DNA of 64,000 nt, taken from positions 1 to 64,000 of the forward strand of contig CAJOIH010000009.1 in the NCBI GenBank assembly GCA_905234455.1, written 5' to 3'. The notes beneath the pieces are model-generated. The model was given only the letters and a program-made list of their open reading frames with translations, ran no database searches and was not told the origin of the DNA. The stretch's first letter is position 1. Each line of letters opens with the position of its first letter. This document shows positions 8,556 to 17,781 of the stretch, piece by piece. A program made the translations under genes and the position numbers. The stretch comes from an uncultured Bacteroidales bacterium (GTDB lineage: Bacteria; Bacteroidota; Bacteroidia; Bacteroidales; F082).

Positions 8556-11039
8556 ATGAAAAGACTGTTTACCCTATGTGCGATGCTCCTCCTGATGGGT
8601 GGTGTGTTCGCTCAAGTGCTTGTCAATGAGACTTTTGAAAATGGAAATACCGTCGGTCAATCCCCTGTGGGCTGGATCTGCGACGACAACGGCTGGAAAG
8701 CTGGCATCACCATTCCCGACGATAACGAAGCCCGCGGAAGAAAGCCCCATACCGGCGATTGGTACATGTATGCCACCTACAACACGGATGTGTGGATCTA
8801 TAAGGAAATCAACGTGACCACGGGGAGCTATTACCGGGTGTCGTTCTGGTATTCCACCTGGCATGTCGACCATTTCGACCTGGAAGTGAGAGCCGGTGCA
8901 AGCGCCACCCCTTCGGCCATGAACGTGACGGTGGTGCCTCAGTTCCAAGTCGCCAACGAGGAATATGAACAAGCCACGGCGGTGTTCCAAGCGCCGAGCT
9001 CAGGAGCCTTTTATGTGGGCTTCCATAGTGTAGCCACCAATAACCCCTGGTACCTCTCCATCGACGATGTCGTCATCGAACAGACTGCACAATACTTCTT
9101 TGATATTGAACAACTCACGGCCGACACCTCGGTCTACTTCGGCGAGTCGGCCTTCCTGCGCTTCCTGCTCACCAACACGGGCGAACAGTCGGATACCTAC
9201 CAGCTGACCAACACCAGCAGCCTTCCCATGGAGTTCTATCAGAACGGCACCCCTGTGACTCAGGTCAGCCTGCCCTACAACAACACTGTGGAACTGGTTG
9301 CCAAAGTCACCCTTCCCATGGATCTGACCAACAACCAGGAATTGCATGCCACCTTCAACGTGACCTCGGCCCATGCGGCCCCGACACAGTCGGCCGATTT
9401 CCTGATTACCGCTCTGGAGCCTGTGAACAGCTTCCCGCTCAACGAAGGCTTCGACGGCACCGTGTTCCCTCCTGAGGGATGGCTGAATGTGGCCACCAAC
9501 GGTACCTACGTCTTCCAGCGCAGGACCTCGAACGACTGGCCGGCATGCAATCCCCACGATGAGAGTGCCGCCATGGCACGATACTACAGCTATTCCGCTC
9601 CCGAAGGCTGGTCGTGCTCGTTGATTTCCCCCAAGTTGCAACTCAATGCCACCGACAATACCGTGCGTTACTGGATTTTCCGTAACTTCAACAATAACAT
9701 CAACCGACCCGACAGAATCAATGTCTACTATTCCCCGACCACCAACACTGCCGACGGGACCTTGCTCGGCACAGTGCACCGCAACACCATGATGGAGCCT
9801 GTGGTGGGGGAGGTGAGCGACTGGTATGAATACACCTATACCTTCGACAGCCCTGAAGGCTATGGTTTTGTCATCTTCGAAGCCGTGAGCGGCTACGGTT
9901 GGGACCTTTGCATCGACGATGTGTACGTCAACAACACCTCGGTCGACAACAATCCTCCCACCGTCGTCTCACTCAATGGCACCCAGACCTGGGCCGACAC
10001 CGAGATGAACATCACCTTGAGGGTGTACGACGAATCGAATGTGCCCAACCAAATGCAAGCCACCTATACCATCAACGGTCAGTCGCACGACATCACGATG
10101 AACAAGACGTCCAAAGGCAACTACGACTACACGGCGACTTTGCCGGCACAACCCAACCATACCACGGCAAGCATCGTGTTCCACCTGGCCGACGACCTCG
10201 GCCACACCGCCGACTCCGACCCCTATGAGCTGCATTGGGATTGGCAAGCGCCGATCCTCCTGGAGGGCTTCGAAGGCGAACAGTTCCCTCCCGCGGGGTG
10301 GTCGTTGGAATCGATCAACATGAGCTGGTTCACTTGGTACAGGGCCAGCGCCGAATGGGCTACCAACTGGTTCGGCGACGAATATTACGTGGTGCCGCCA
10401 CAAGGCGTGAAACAAGCTGCACTCGAATGGGATGAGTCGGAAGAGTGGGGGCCGCAGGACGAAGCACTGGTCACTCCTTTGCTCGCCATCGACCGCCCGA
10501 CAGTGTTGACATTTGAGACTTCTTGCCAATACGGCATCTCCCAATACAATGACCATTATAAAGTGGATGTCCTGAATACCAATACGGGTTCGTGGACCAC
10601 CCTCTGGGATGCGGTGGATCAGCCCGAATACCTCAACAACTATCTGGAGCCGGTCAGCATCGATCTGTCGCAGTACCAAGGCTCGAATATCCGGCTGCGT
10701 TGGCGTGGCCATAACAATGGGCAAGACGTCCTGACCTTCTCCTGGTTCATCGACAATGTCAAAGTGGTGGCCACCGATACCACCAACGTCGAGGTGGCTG
10801 AGATGGATCTCAATGCCGTCAGAATGTTCCCGAACCCGACCCAGGGCGTGGTTTATATCGAATCAGCCAACACCTTGATTAGCATGGCGTTGTATGGCAT
10901 CAAGGGTGAAATGGTGGAAAGCCGTCCGGTGGGGGCAAAGGAACTTGAGCTCCATTTGGAAGGCTATTCCAAGGGCGTTTACTTTATCCGCCTGGTCACC
11001 GACGAGGGTGTGACCACCAAGAAACTGATTGTGAAATAG
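8556..11039 (+). CDS. T9SS-exported protein with choice-of-anchor J / cleaved-adhesin domains
   Basis: An 827-aa exported protein. The start MKRLFTLCAMLLLMGG gives a signal peptide cleaved near FAQ-V. Three jelly-roll-type domains of the choice-of-anchor J/cleaved adhesin kind are visible by their openings and closings: ETFENGNTVGQSPVGW (about 25-190, ends YLSIDDVVIEQ), NEGFDGTVFPPEGW (about 300-470, ends LCIDDVYVNN) and EGFEGEQFPPAGW (about 575-750, ends WFIDNVKV). A linker of Ig-like sequence separates them. The last 75 residues are a type A T9SS sorting domain (MFPNPTQG, SKGVYFIRL, TTKKLIVK). Such domains occur in gingipain adhesin regions and bind host or polysaccharide ligands; the target here is unknown. 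The methyltransferase gene follows 21 nt later. Confidence 0.85.
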   Translation: MKRLFTLCAMLLLMGGVFAQVLVNETFENGNTVGQSPVGWICDDNGWKAGITIPDDNEARGRKPHTGDWYMYATYNTDVWIYKEINVTTGSYYRVSFWYSTWHVDHFDLEVRAGASATPSAMNVTVVPQFQVANEEYEQATAVFQAPSSGAFYVGFHSVATNNPWYLSIDDVVIEQTAQYFFDIEQLTADTSVYFGESAFLRFLLTNTGEQSDTYQLTNTSSLPMEFYQNGTPVTQVSLPYNNTVELVAKVTLPMDLTNNQELHATFNVTSAHAAPTQSADFLITALEPVNSFPLNEGFDGTVFPPEGWLNVATNGTYVFQRRTSNDWPACNPHDESAAMARYYSYSAPEGWSCSLISPKLQLNATDNTVRYWIFRNFNNNINRPDRINVYYSPTTNTADGTLLGTVHRNTMMEPVVGEVSDWYEYTYTFDSPEGYGFVIFEAVSGYGWDLCIDDVYVNNTSVDNNPPTVVSLNGTQTWADTEMNITLRVYDESNVPNQMQATYTINGQSHDITMNKTSKGNYDYTATLPAQPNHTTASIVFHLADDLGHTADSDPYELHWDWQAPILLEGFEGEQFPPAGWSLESINMSWFTWYRASAEWATNWFGDEYYVVPPQGVKQAALEWDESEEWGPQDEALVTPLLAIDRPTVLTFETSCQYGISQYNDHYKVDVLNTNTGSWTTLWDAVDQPEYLNNYLEPVSIDLSQYQGSNIRLRWRGHNNGQDVLTFSWFIDNVKVVATDTTNVEVAEMDLNAVRMFPNPTQGVVYIESANTLISMALYGIKGEMVESRPVGAKELELHLEGYSKGVYFIRLVTDEGVTTKKLIVK

Positions 11040-11060
11040 ACCGCCGCGATTGGGATAGAC

Positions 11061-12215
11061 ATGGATAGGTATTTCGACCGCGTAGCTGAAGCCATCGAGC
11101 AAAGCACCCTGGTGAAGATGACGCTGAGTAAGCCGTCGCAGAAACGTGATGACCTTAGAAATATTTATATAAAGCCTGTTTTAATAAAAGAGCAGCGTTT
11201 CTTTGCCTTTACCTACCACTACGAGCGCCGCGACGAGGTGAAAAACTATGATGCAGGTCAGACGCTAGCCCTGTTGAGAGACCTTATTCCGAGCCGTTTC
11301 ATGAACGCGGTGCTGTTTACCGTCAACGAGGATGTGACCCTGTTGGTTTCGAGCAAGGGGAAACCGACCATCCAGACCAAGAAGGTGCAGGAATGCCGGG
11401 AGCAGAACCTTGAACACGACAAGCAGAAGGTCCGTCTCATCAACCCGGCCAATCCTTGGTGGTACCAACTCGGACTGACGACACGCGAGGGCAGGATCAC
11501 CATCGACATGCAGCATAAGTTCAAGCAGATCTACAAATATGCCGAGATCGTGGAGAGCCTCATCAAGCCGATGAAGCTGAAGGGAACGGTGCATGTCGCC
11601 GACATGGGGGCAGGGAAGGGGTACCTCACCTTTGCCTTGCATGAGTTGCTGACCCAACGGCTGGACCTCGACGTGGACATCAAAGGGGTGGAGATCCGAC
11701 CCGACTTGGTGATGAAAATCAATGAGATCATCAAGTCGTCGGGATTGAAGGGGCTGGAGTTTGTGGAGAGCAGTATCGAGGACTATCATCCTGAACAACT
11801 CGACGTCCTGATTGCCCTTCACGCCTGCAACACCGCCACCGACGACGCCATTGCCTCAGGCATCAAGGCAGGAGCGAAACTGATCGTGTGCGCCCCGTGC
11901 TGTCACAAACAAATCCGTCAGGAAATGGAACGCTCGGGCATCACCGACGCCATCACCCGTTACGGCATCTTCATGGAACGACAAGCCGTGATGATAACAG
12001 ACGCCATCCGCGCCTTGATCATGGAATATTTTGGTTATAAGACCCAGGTGATGGAGTTTATCGAGATGGAACATACACCCAAAAACGTGCTTTTGGTAGG
12101 CAAGAAGACCAACAATCCTGCTGATAAAAAAGCTATTTTACAGAAAATCAATGATTTAAAAAAACAATACGGCATAGAAAAACATTATCTCGAAACGCTG
12201 CTTTCCGTAAAGTAA
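11061..12215 (+). CDS. Class I SAM-dependent methyltransferase (METTL25/GSTCD-like)
   Basis: A 384-aa cytosolic protein. Residues about 1-165 form an uncharacterised N-terminal domain; the Rossmann methyltransferase domain follows, with SAM motif I VADMGAGKGYLTFAL near residue 178 and the acidic end of strand 2 in GVEIRPDLV. The segment ALHACNTATDDAIASG followed by CAPCCHKQ is characteristic of the Methyltransf_32 family that includes eukaryotic METTL25 and GSTCD. The substrate is not known; RNA is possible for related proteins. The gene lies 21 nt after the T9SS adhesin gene with no promoter motif between, so it is probably cotranscribed, although the products need not work together. Confidence 0.8.
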   Translation: MDRYFDRVAEAIEQSTLVKMTLSKPSQKRDDLRNIYIKPVLIKEQRFFAFTYHYERRDEVKNYDAGQTLALLRDLIPSRFMNAVLFTVNEDVTLLVSSKGKPTIQTKKVQECREQNLEHDKQKVRLINPANPWWYQLGLTTREGRITIDMQHKFKQIYKYAEIVESLIKPMKLKGTVHVADMGAGKGYLTFALHELLTQRLDLDVDIKGVEIRPDLVMKINEIIKSSGLKGLEFVESSIEDYHPEQLDVLIALHACNTATDDAIASGIKAGAKLIVCAPCCHKQIRQEMERSGITDAITRYGIFMERQAVMITDAIRALIMEYFGYKTQVMEFIEMEHTPKNVLLVGKKTNNPADKKAILQKINDLKKQYGIEKHYLETLLSVK

Positions 12216-12222
12216 TTTTTCG

Positions 12223-12230
12223 TACCTTTG
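12223..12230 (+). promoter_or_regulatory. -7 promoter box for TIR-BACON operon
   Basis: TACCTTTG matches TAnnTTTG, 26 nt before the TIR start at 12257. A CTTT at 12201-12204 sits at roughly the distance of a -33 element. Confidence 0.65.
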
Positions 12231-12256
12231 CGCGATAATTAGATGATTGGCATTCT

Positions 12257-13225
12257 ATGTCATACGATGTTTTTATAAGCTATAGAAGAAAAGGTTCAGG
12301 CGCTGGCGTGGCGGGCGAAATGCAGTCGAAATTGCAAAGCCGCGGCTACAAGGTGTTCCTGGATGTGGACAATATCGGCAGCGGAGCCTTCCCTGACCAG
12401 ATCGACAGTGCGATACAACAGTGCAACGACTTCCTGCTGATCCTTTCACCAGGCATGTTGGACCGTTGTTCCGACGAAGAGGATTGGGTAAGGCATGAGA
12501 TTGTGCTTGCCGAAAAATACGGAAAGAATATTGTTGGAGTGTCGTTGCCGGGATTCCTCATGCCCACGGCGGAAGAGCTGCCTGCAGAGTTGCACGAGAT
12601 TCCTGAGAAGCAGGTGTTCCTTTGGTCGCATGAGTATCGCCATGCCTCTTTTGAGAAGATTGTGGAGAATCTCAAGACCACTTCCTTGAAAAAGAAACGC
12701 GTCAGACGCAACTATTTGTTGACAGGAGCCGCAGTGGTACTTCTGGCCGTCGGCTTGTGGTGGCTCATTCCGACCTCGGCCGTTGGTGGCACCGAGTCCG
12801 ACCTTACGCCCACCAAGGAGGAGGTGGTGATCGACTATAGGCAGGTGTTCGCCCAAGCGGTGAACGATACCTTCGCATCCTTCCTGAAAACGGGCGACAG
12901 CCTCTTGAGGCTGGTTCCGGACAATCCGACCGATCAACAGGATTTCGCCTTGCTTATGGAAGGCATTGGCGAATACCAAGGTGCCATGGACTATGAAAGC
13001 AACTATCCTGGGGTCGTTTCCAACAAATCGAAAGCAAAAAAGGCCCTCGACTCGCTCATGGTGGTTCGTAAGAATTGGTTCAATGAGGAATTGGAGGCAG
13101 CATCCCAGTTCCTGAAAGCGGATCTCGTTGATTTCGCCCATTACAGATACGAGAATGCCCAAATCCTCGTCCTTCCTGAAGAGACAAGTAAGTTGGAAGC
13201 GGTAGGCAAGAAATTTCCTAAATAA
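12257..13225 (+). CDS. Membrane-anchored TIR-domain protein (second)
   Basis: A 322-aa protein: TIR domain (about 2-140), one transmembrane helix (about 154-171: LLTGAAVVLLAVGLWWL) and an extracytoplasmic C-terminus (172-322) that looks helical, possibly with degenerate TPR-like pairs. TIR motifs are YDVFISYRRKG at the start, a DVDNIGSGAFPDQI BB-loop region, LLILSPGMLDRC and EEDWVRHEIVLA; Glu81 of WVRHEI matches the catalytic Glu of TIR NADases. The protein differs strongly from the TIR protein at 7355 and belongs to another subgroup, with the SYRR opening common in bacterial TIR proteins fused to other modules. It leads an operon with two exported proteins 17 nt and 5 nt apart. An NADase or signalling output is inferred. 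Confidence 0.85.
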   Translation: MSYDVFISYRRKGSGAGVAGEMQSKLQSRGYKVFLDVDNIGSGAFPDQIDSAIQQCNDFLLILSPGMLDRCSDEEDWVRHEIVLAEKYGKNIVGVSLPGFLMPTAEELPAELHEIPEKQVFLWSHEYRHASFEKIVENLKTTSLKKKRVRRNYLLTGAAVVLLAVGLWWLIPTSAVGGTESDLTPTKEEVVIDYRQVFAQAVNDTFASFLKTGDSLLRLVPDNPTDQQDFALLMEGIGEYQGAMDYESNYPGVVSNKSKAKKALDSLMVVRKNWFNEELEAASQFLKADLVDFAHYRYENAQILVLPEETSKLEAVGKKFPK

Positions 13226-13242
13226 GAATTAAAATACTGAAT

Positions 13243-15300
13243 ATGAGAATAATACGAGTTTTACTCAGCTTTTTTTTGATGGCAAGCGGTCTTCAGTTGT
13301 TGGCGCAAGCCAATTGCTATGAGACTACCCGAAAGCTTGGTATCGAGTTGTTCGAGAAAGGGGATCTGCCCGCCGCATCCAAGAAATTCGAAGCGGCGAA
13401 GTATTGCCCCGACAAACCGGCGAACAACGACCTTGATTCATGGATTGCGAAGTGCGTTGTCGTGGTGAGGGTTACCCCCCATGAATTGGTTTTTGAAGCC
13501 TCCGAAGCTGATGAGCAAACTGTCGAGATCAGCACCAATGCCAAGTCGTTTAAAGTGGGAGCGGCCCCCAAGTGGTGTACTGTGAGCCAGCAAGGCAAGG
13601 TGTTGACCGTGTCGTGCGAGGACAATCTGGACATCGTTCCGAGAGAGGCCAAAATCTCCATCCAGTCGGGTGGCAAGGTGGCGTATCTTGACATCGTCCA
13701 GAATGCCGCCGGCCTTGAGCTTGAATTTGATCCTGAGACAGTGGAATTCTCCAGCCAGGAAGAGACCCAATCGGTCGTGGTGACCACCAACGCTTCGGAA
13801 TGGGTGGTGGACTCGCTGCCATCATGGCTGGTGTCGGATAAACGTGCGGATACCTTGCTGCTGTTCAGCACCAAGAACACTTCGTCCCAGTTCCGCGAGG
13901 CGGAAGTGGTGATTCAATCCTCCGGCCAGTATTTCGAACTTCCGGTTCGCCAGCATCCCGGTGATACCGTCATCGATGCCAGCAGGAAAGAGCTGGTGCT
14001 TCCCAGCGATATCAGCATGGAGAAGTTCCTCGTGATCAGCAACATGGAGGGTTGGACGGTGGAAACTGCCGACCAATGGATTGAATTGACACCGCTGAAA
14101 GACAGTGTCCAAGTGGTAGTGCAGGAAAACCAATCGCTCTTCAGCCGTCATGGCAGTTTGCGCCTGAAATCAGGCCGCCGCTATCGTGATGTCGTGGTTC
14201 ATCAAGGTCCCCATGTCTCCACATTTACCATGCCTGAGTCGGAGTTGAAAAACTACAACGTCACCAGTAATGATACCATCATGGTGAGGAGCGTCCCTTC
14301 GGATTTGGTGGTCTATATGGACGACCAATATGTACAAACCACTCCATTTGCATGCCAGGTCGACTTCGAGCACCACTCCCTGCTGATGGGCTTTGAACGT
14401 CGTGAGTTCCTCTTCAACGAGCAACAACAGGATATCGTGTTTGAACCCGGATTGCGTTTTGCCACCCTCACCCTTACCGCACCCACCAACATCGGTTTGA
14501 GGACAGGCTTTATCAGCGCCAACGATTTCGGGGCCTATTCGCATTTCCAGGCTTCGATGCCCCTGGTCAAACAGTTCGCTACCGACTCGATCAAGGCTGA
14601 CGGATACCATTTCATGGTCGGCCCGGTGTATAGCCCGATCAAATTTGCTGCCATCTATGCAGGTGTGGGCATGGGCATCCACGAGGGACCCTCGTCAAAA
14701 GGAGTGCCGAATGTCAACCTCGATTACGAGGCAGGCGTCATGGGCATGTTCAAGAACGCCATGCTCTCCATGGGCTTCAGGACTACCCGCTGGGGCTTTG
14801 GCAAGTCGTCCAGCAGAACTACCTTCGTGTTTGGCATAGGAGGTTACCTGAAACGTTATTATGATGCTGAAAAAGGCTATTGTGCTAGCGATAGCAGAAG
14901 ATGGGTGTCCCTGAACTATGTGGCCCGTCCCGCCGCTCAAAGCCGTGGCTTGATGGTGGGCGACATGGGGAAAGCCAAAGTCCGGACCTACTTCAAGACC
15001 TTGTACGGACATCCCACCGACACTGTGCATAACGTGGACGCCTCGCTGGGTGTCGTGTTTACCCCGGTGAACGGAATCATCGACATGTGTGCCGGCCTGG
15101 GAGCCGCCTCATCGATCGTCAACAAGGAGTTCGGTATCCCCACCATGGAGGCGGAGGTTGGATTCATCCTCAACTTCTGGAGAATCCCCCTGACGGTCAT
15201 GCTGCACGAATCCGACCTGCTTCACGACACACGCCACCTGTATGTGGATCTGGGAATCGGCTTCCATCTAGGAGAATTTAATCGTAACAGTTATAAATAG
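13243..15300 (+). CDS. BACON-repeat protein with PEGA-like and barrel-like C-terminus
   Basis: A 685-aa exported protein with signal peptide (cleaved near LAQ-A). It starts with a short TPR-like helical pair (about 25-65: IELFEKGDLPAASKKFEAA), followed by three BACON-type beta-sandwich repeats (about 80-155, 165-240, 245-325), recognisable by WCTVSQQGKVLTVS and SIQSGGKVAYLDIVQ-like endings. Next is a PEGA-like segment (about 345-400: SVPSDLVVYMDDQYVQTTPF). The last 280 residues have alternating hydrophobic strands and an aromatic-rich end like an outer-membrane beta barrel. BACON domains often bind carbohydrate or mucin. Tight linkage to a membrane TIR protein (17 nt) suggests an outer-membrane partner of that protein. 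Barrel topology is a guess from the strand pattern. Confidence 0.75.
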   Translation: MRIIRVLLSFFLMASGLQLLAQANCYETTRKLGIELFEKGDLPAASKKFEAAKYCPDKPANNDLDSWIAKCVVVVRVTPHELVFEASEADEQTVEISTNAKSFKVGAAPKWCTVSQQGKVLTVSCEDNLDIVPREAKISIQSGGKVAYLDIVQNAAGLELEFDPETVEFSSQEETQSVVVTTNASEWVVDSLPSWLVSDKRADTLLLFSTKNTSSQFREAEVVIQSSGQYFELPVRQHPGDTVIDASRKELVLPSDISMEKFLVISNMEGWTVETADQWIELTPLKDSVQVVVQENQSLFSRHGSLRLKSGRRYRDVVVHQGPHVSTFTMPESELKNYNVTSNDTIMVRSVPSDLVVYMDDQYVQTTPFACQVDFEHHSLLMGFERREFLFNEQQQDIVFEPGLRFATLTLTAPTNIGLRTGFISANDFGAYSHFQASMPLVKQFATDSIKADGYHFMVGPVYSPIKFAAIYAGVGMGIHEGPSSKGVPNVNLDYEAGVMGMFKNAMLSMGFRTTRWGFGKSSSRTTFVFGIGGYLKRYYDAEKGYCASDSRRWVSLNYVARPAAQSRGLMVGDMGKAKVRTYFKTLYGHPTDTVHNVDASLGVVFTPVNGIIDMCAGLGAASSIVNKEFGIPTMEAEVGFILNFWRIPLTVMLHESDLLHDTRHLYVDLGIGFHLGEFNRNSYK

Positions 15301-15305
15301 TTAAG

Positions 15306-16691
15306 ATGATGAAAAAGAGTTTTGTCACACTGTTATTTGTTTTGTGGAGTTGGGGCGTTTTATCGGCTCAGCAATCCGAGAACCTTTCGAGGAATGTGCT
15401 GGCCACAGTCCCCGAAAACGAAGTTGTCGAATACGGTGAATTCCAGGCCGAACTGATGAAGACACATGACTATAAGACGACCATGGAAGGCTATTGGTTC
15501 TCGTACATCTTCACCACCAAGAATAAATATACCGACAAGTGCAATATCATGCTCAATGGCAATCCGTTGCTCCAAAACAGGAATATGAGAGTGAGGACCT
15601 ACCGTCTGGGTTCATCGTCAGATAAGAGTATCTTTGTGATGAAGAACCTGGATAAGGAAGCTGACGACATCGGATATGGCATGGAGGTGGTCAGGGCATA
15701 CGGCATCCCCCAACTGATCTGCGACAGTGTTCTCTATCTCAATGATGATGGCTATGCTTTTCTGTTGGATGGGAAATCCTATTACAGCCCTTACCAACTT
15801 TCCATTGACAAGCAAGTGAACAAAGTACCCGTTACCTGGCTGATGAGGAAAGTCTACGACAAGGATGCCGTCTCGTTCCCTCCCGAGAAAGCCTCGGCTT
15901 TCAGCCGGCTTCAGAATGGCGATGTCTATTATGAGAGCTTCGAGGGATCGTATTATTACCTCTATCGCGACCAGTATATGCCCAATACCGTCCTGGTGGT
16001 CAATAACAGGACCGTTGAGCTGTTCGACGTGTACAACGAGGACAACTTCGACCTGCGTTTTTCCTACAATGGGAAGCATTGGATGGCTGTCGGCAAAAAG
16101 GACTACAGGGTTGGTGGCGAGAACAAGTCGATTGTTCGCTATTGGATCGATGGCGAGCTCAAATCGGTGGAAGGCTTCGTCATTAGCGATTTTGTGGTGG
16201 CCAACGACGGTCATTATAGCTACAAAGCCTATAAGGATGGCGCTCCGGAAGGCGGAGAGGTGGTCGTGGTTGATGGCCGAGTGGTAAGAAGAAACGCCAA
16301 GGTGTGTTATTATGGACTGAACTCCCAAGGACAGCTCAAGTTCCGTTTCATCAACAACGACAGATATTTGCAGTATGAAAACGAGCTTATCACGGATGTG
16401 ACCGCTGATCTGTACTCCACCTTCTATCCTGACAATGTCTTCAATGGAAGGGAAATCACCGTGAAGTCAAATGACGGAAACCATAAACTGGTCTACCAGA
16501 AAGACCGGCTGTCGGTGAAGATCGATGGGGAGGAGGTGGCCCAAACGTCGCCCTGCTTCGCTCTCTACGATGAGAGTGAGAAGTCTTTCGTGTGGAATGC
16601 CATCGAGACACAAGGGTCGAAGACCGAGTTGGTGATCTATAAATATAAAGTACAAAGCCAATTCTTCAAGAACCTGTTCAAAAAGGATTAA
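15306..16691 (+). CDS. Unrecognised exported protein of the TIR-BACON operon
   Basis: A 461-aa protein that I cannot assign to a family. It has a signal peptide (MKKSFVTLLFVLWSWGVLSA, cleaved near SAQ) and no lipobox, T9SS domain or later transmembrane helix, so it is predicted periplasmic or secreted. The body is rich in short beta strands with repeated aromatic and Gly-Lys turns (for example FSYNGKHWMAVGKKDYRV, GHYSYKAYKDG, NRTVELFDVYNEDNFDLRF), resembling the spacing of propeller blades about 40-50 residues apart. It starts 5 nt after the BACON gene, so it is almost certainly coexpressed with the TIR protein. It may be the ligand-binding part of the same complex (inference). Confidence 0.6.
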   Translation: MMKKSFVTLLFVLWSWGVLSAQQSENLSRNVLATVPENEVVEYGEFQAELMKTHDYKTTMEGYWFSYIFTTKNKYTDKCNIMLNGNPLLQNRNMRVRTYRLGSSSDKSIFVMKNLDKEADDIGYGMEVVRAYGIPQLICDSVLYLNDDGYAFLLDGKSYYSPYQLSIDKQVNKVPVTWLMRKVYDKDAVSFPPEKASAFSRLQNGDVYYESFEGSYYYLYRDQYMPNTVLVVNNRTVELFDVYNEDNFDLRFSYNGKHWMAVGKKDYRVGGENKSIVRYWIDGELKSVEGFVISDFVVANDGHYSYKAYKDGAPEGGEVVVVDGRVVRRNAKVCYYGLNSQGQLKFRFINNDRYLQYENELITDVTADLYSTFYPDNVFNGREITVKSNDGNHKLVYQKDRLSVKIDGEEVAQTSPCFALYDESEKSFVWNAIETQGSKTELVIYKYKVQSQFFKNLFKKD

Positions 16692-16738
16692 AATATCAGA
16701 TAACTAAATAAAACAACCATTTAATTTCATTTTTTATC

Positions 16739-17764
16739 ATGCAAAACATTGATTGGGCAAATTTAACGTTTGGTTACTATCCAACGAATTACAATGTCCG
16801 CTGCTATTTCCGCAACGGTCAGTGGGGTGAACTTGAAATCAGCTCCGACACCGGCATCAACATCCATATGGCTGCCACCTGCCTGCACTATGGACAGGAA
16901 GCCTTCGAAGGCATGAAGGCCTTCCGTGGCAAAGACGGCAAGGTGCGCGTGTTCCGTTGGGACGAGAACTGCAAGCGTTTGCAGCGCTCGGCCCAGGGCA
17001 TCATGATGGCCGAGGTTCCGGATGCTTTGTTCAAGGAAGCCGTCGAGAAGGTCATCCGTCTCAATGCCGAATTCATCCCGCCTTATGAGACTGGTGCTTC
17101 GCTGTACCTCCGCCCGCTGCTCATCGGCACAGGCGCCCGCGTGGGTGTGAAACCTGCCGACGAATACCTGTTCATGATCTTCGTGACCCCAGTCGGTCCT
17201 TACTTCAAGGGCGGCTTCATGGCTAACCCCTACGTCATCACGCGCAAATACGACCGCGCCGCCCCGCTGGGTACCGGCACCTATAAGGTCGGTGGCAACT
17301 ACGCCGCTTCGCTGCGCCCGCACGTCGAGGCCTGCCATGGTGGCCAATATGCCTGTGAGTTCTATCTCGACGCCAAAGAGAAGAAATATATCGACGAAGC
17401 CGGCGCTGCCAACTTCTTCGGTATCAAGAACGATACCTATATCACTCCTCAATCCACTTCCATCCTCCCGTCCATCACCAACAAGAGCTTGATGCAGTTG
17501 GCTGAGACCATCGGCATGAAGGTGGAACGCCGTCCCATCGCCGAAGAGGAACTGGCCACCTTCGAGGAAGCTGGCGCCTGCGGTACCGCGGCCGTGATCA
17601 GCCCGATTTCCCGTATCGACGATCCCGAAAATGGCAAGTCATACACCTTCGGTGACGGCAAACCAGGCCCCTGGAGCCTGAAGCTTTACAACAAGCTCCG
17701 TGGCATCCAGTATGGTACCGAACCCGATGAGTTCGGCTGGACTTGGGTGATCGAGGGACTATAA
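16739..17764 (+). CDS. ilvE: Branched-chain amino acid aminotransferase
   Basis: A 341-aa fold-type IV PLP enzyme that transfers the amino group between glutamate and the 2-oxo acids of Val, Leu and Ile, in the cytosol. The PLP lysine is in TGTYKVGGNYAASL. The large-subgroup BCAT signature appears as YGQEAFEGMKAFRG, with SLYLRPLLIGTG and EAGACGTAAVISP also conserved. Length is normal. The start at MQNIDWANLTFGYYPT is the only sensible one. No -7 box is visible in the 47 nt after the TIR-BACON operon, so read-through transcription is possible, but metabolic linkage to that operon is unlikely. Confidence 0.95.
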   Translation: MQNIDWANLTFGYYPTNYNVRCYFRNGQWGELEISSDTGINIHMAATCLHYGQEAFEGMKAFRGKDGKVRVFRWDENCKRLQRSAQGIMMAEVPDALFKEAVEKVIRLNAEFIPPYETGASLYLRPLLIGTGARVGVKPADEYLFMIFVTPVGPYFKGGFMANPYVITRKYDRAAPLGTGTYKVGGNYAASLRPHVEACHGGQYACEFYLDAKEKKYIDEAGAANFFGIKNDTYITPQSTSILPSITNKSLMQLAETIGMKVERRPIAEEELATFEEAGACGTAAVISPISRIDDPENGKSYTFGDGKPGPWSLKLYNKLRGIQYGTEPDEFGWTWVIEGL

Positions 17765-17781
17765 TCCTTAAACTAATTCAT

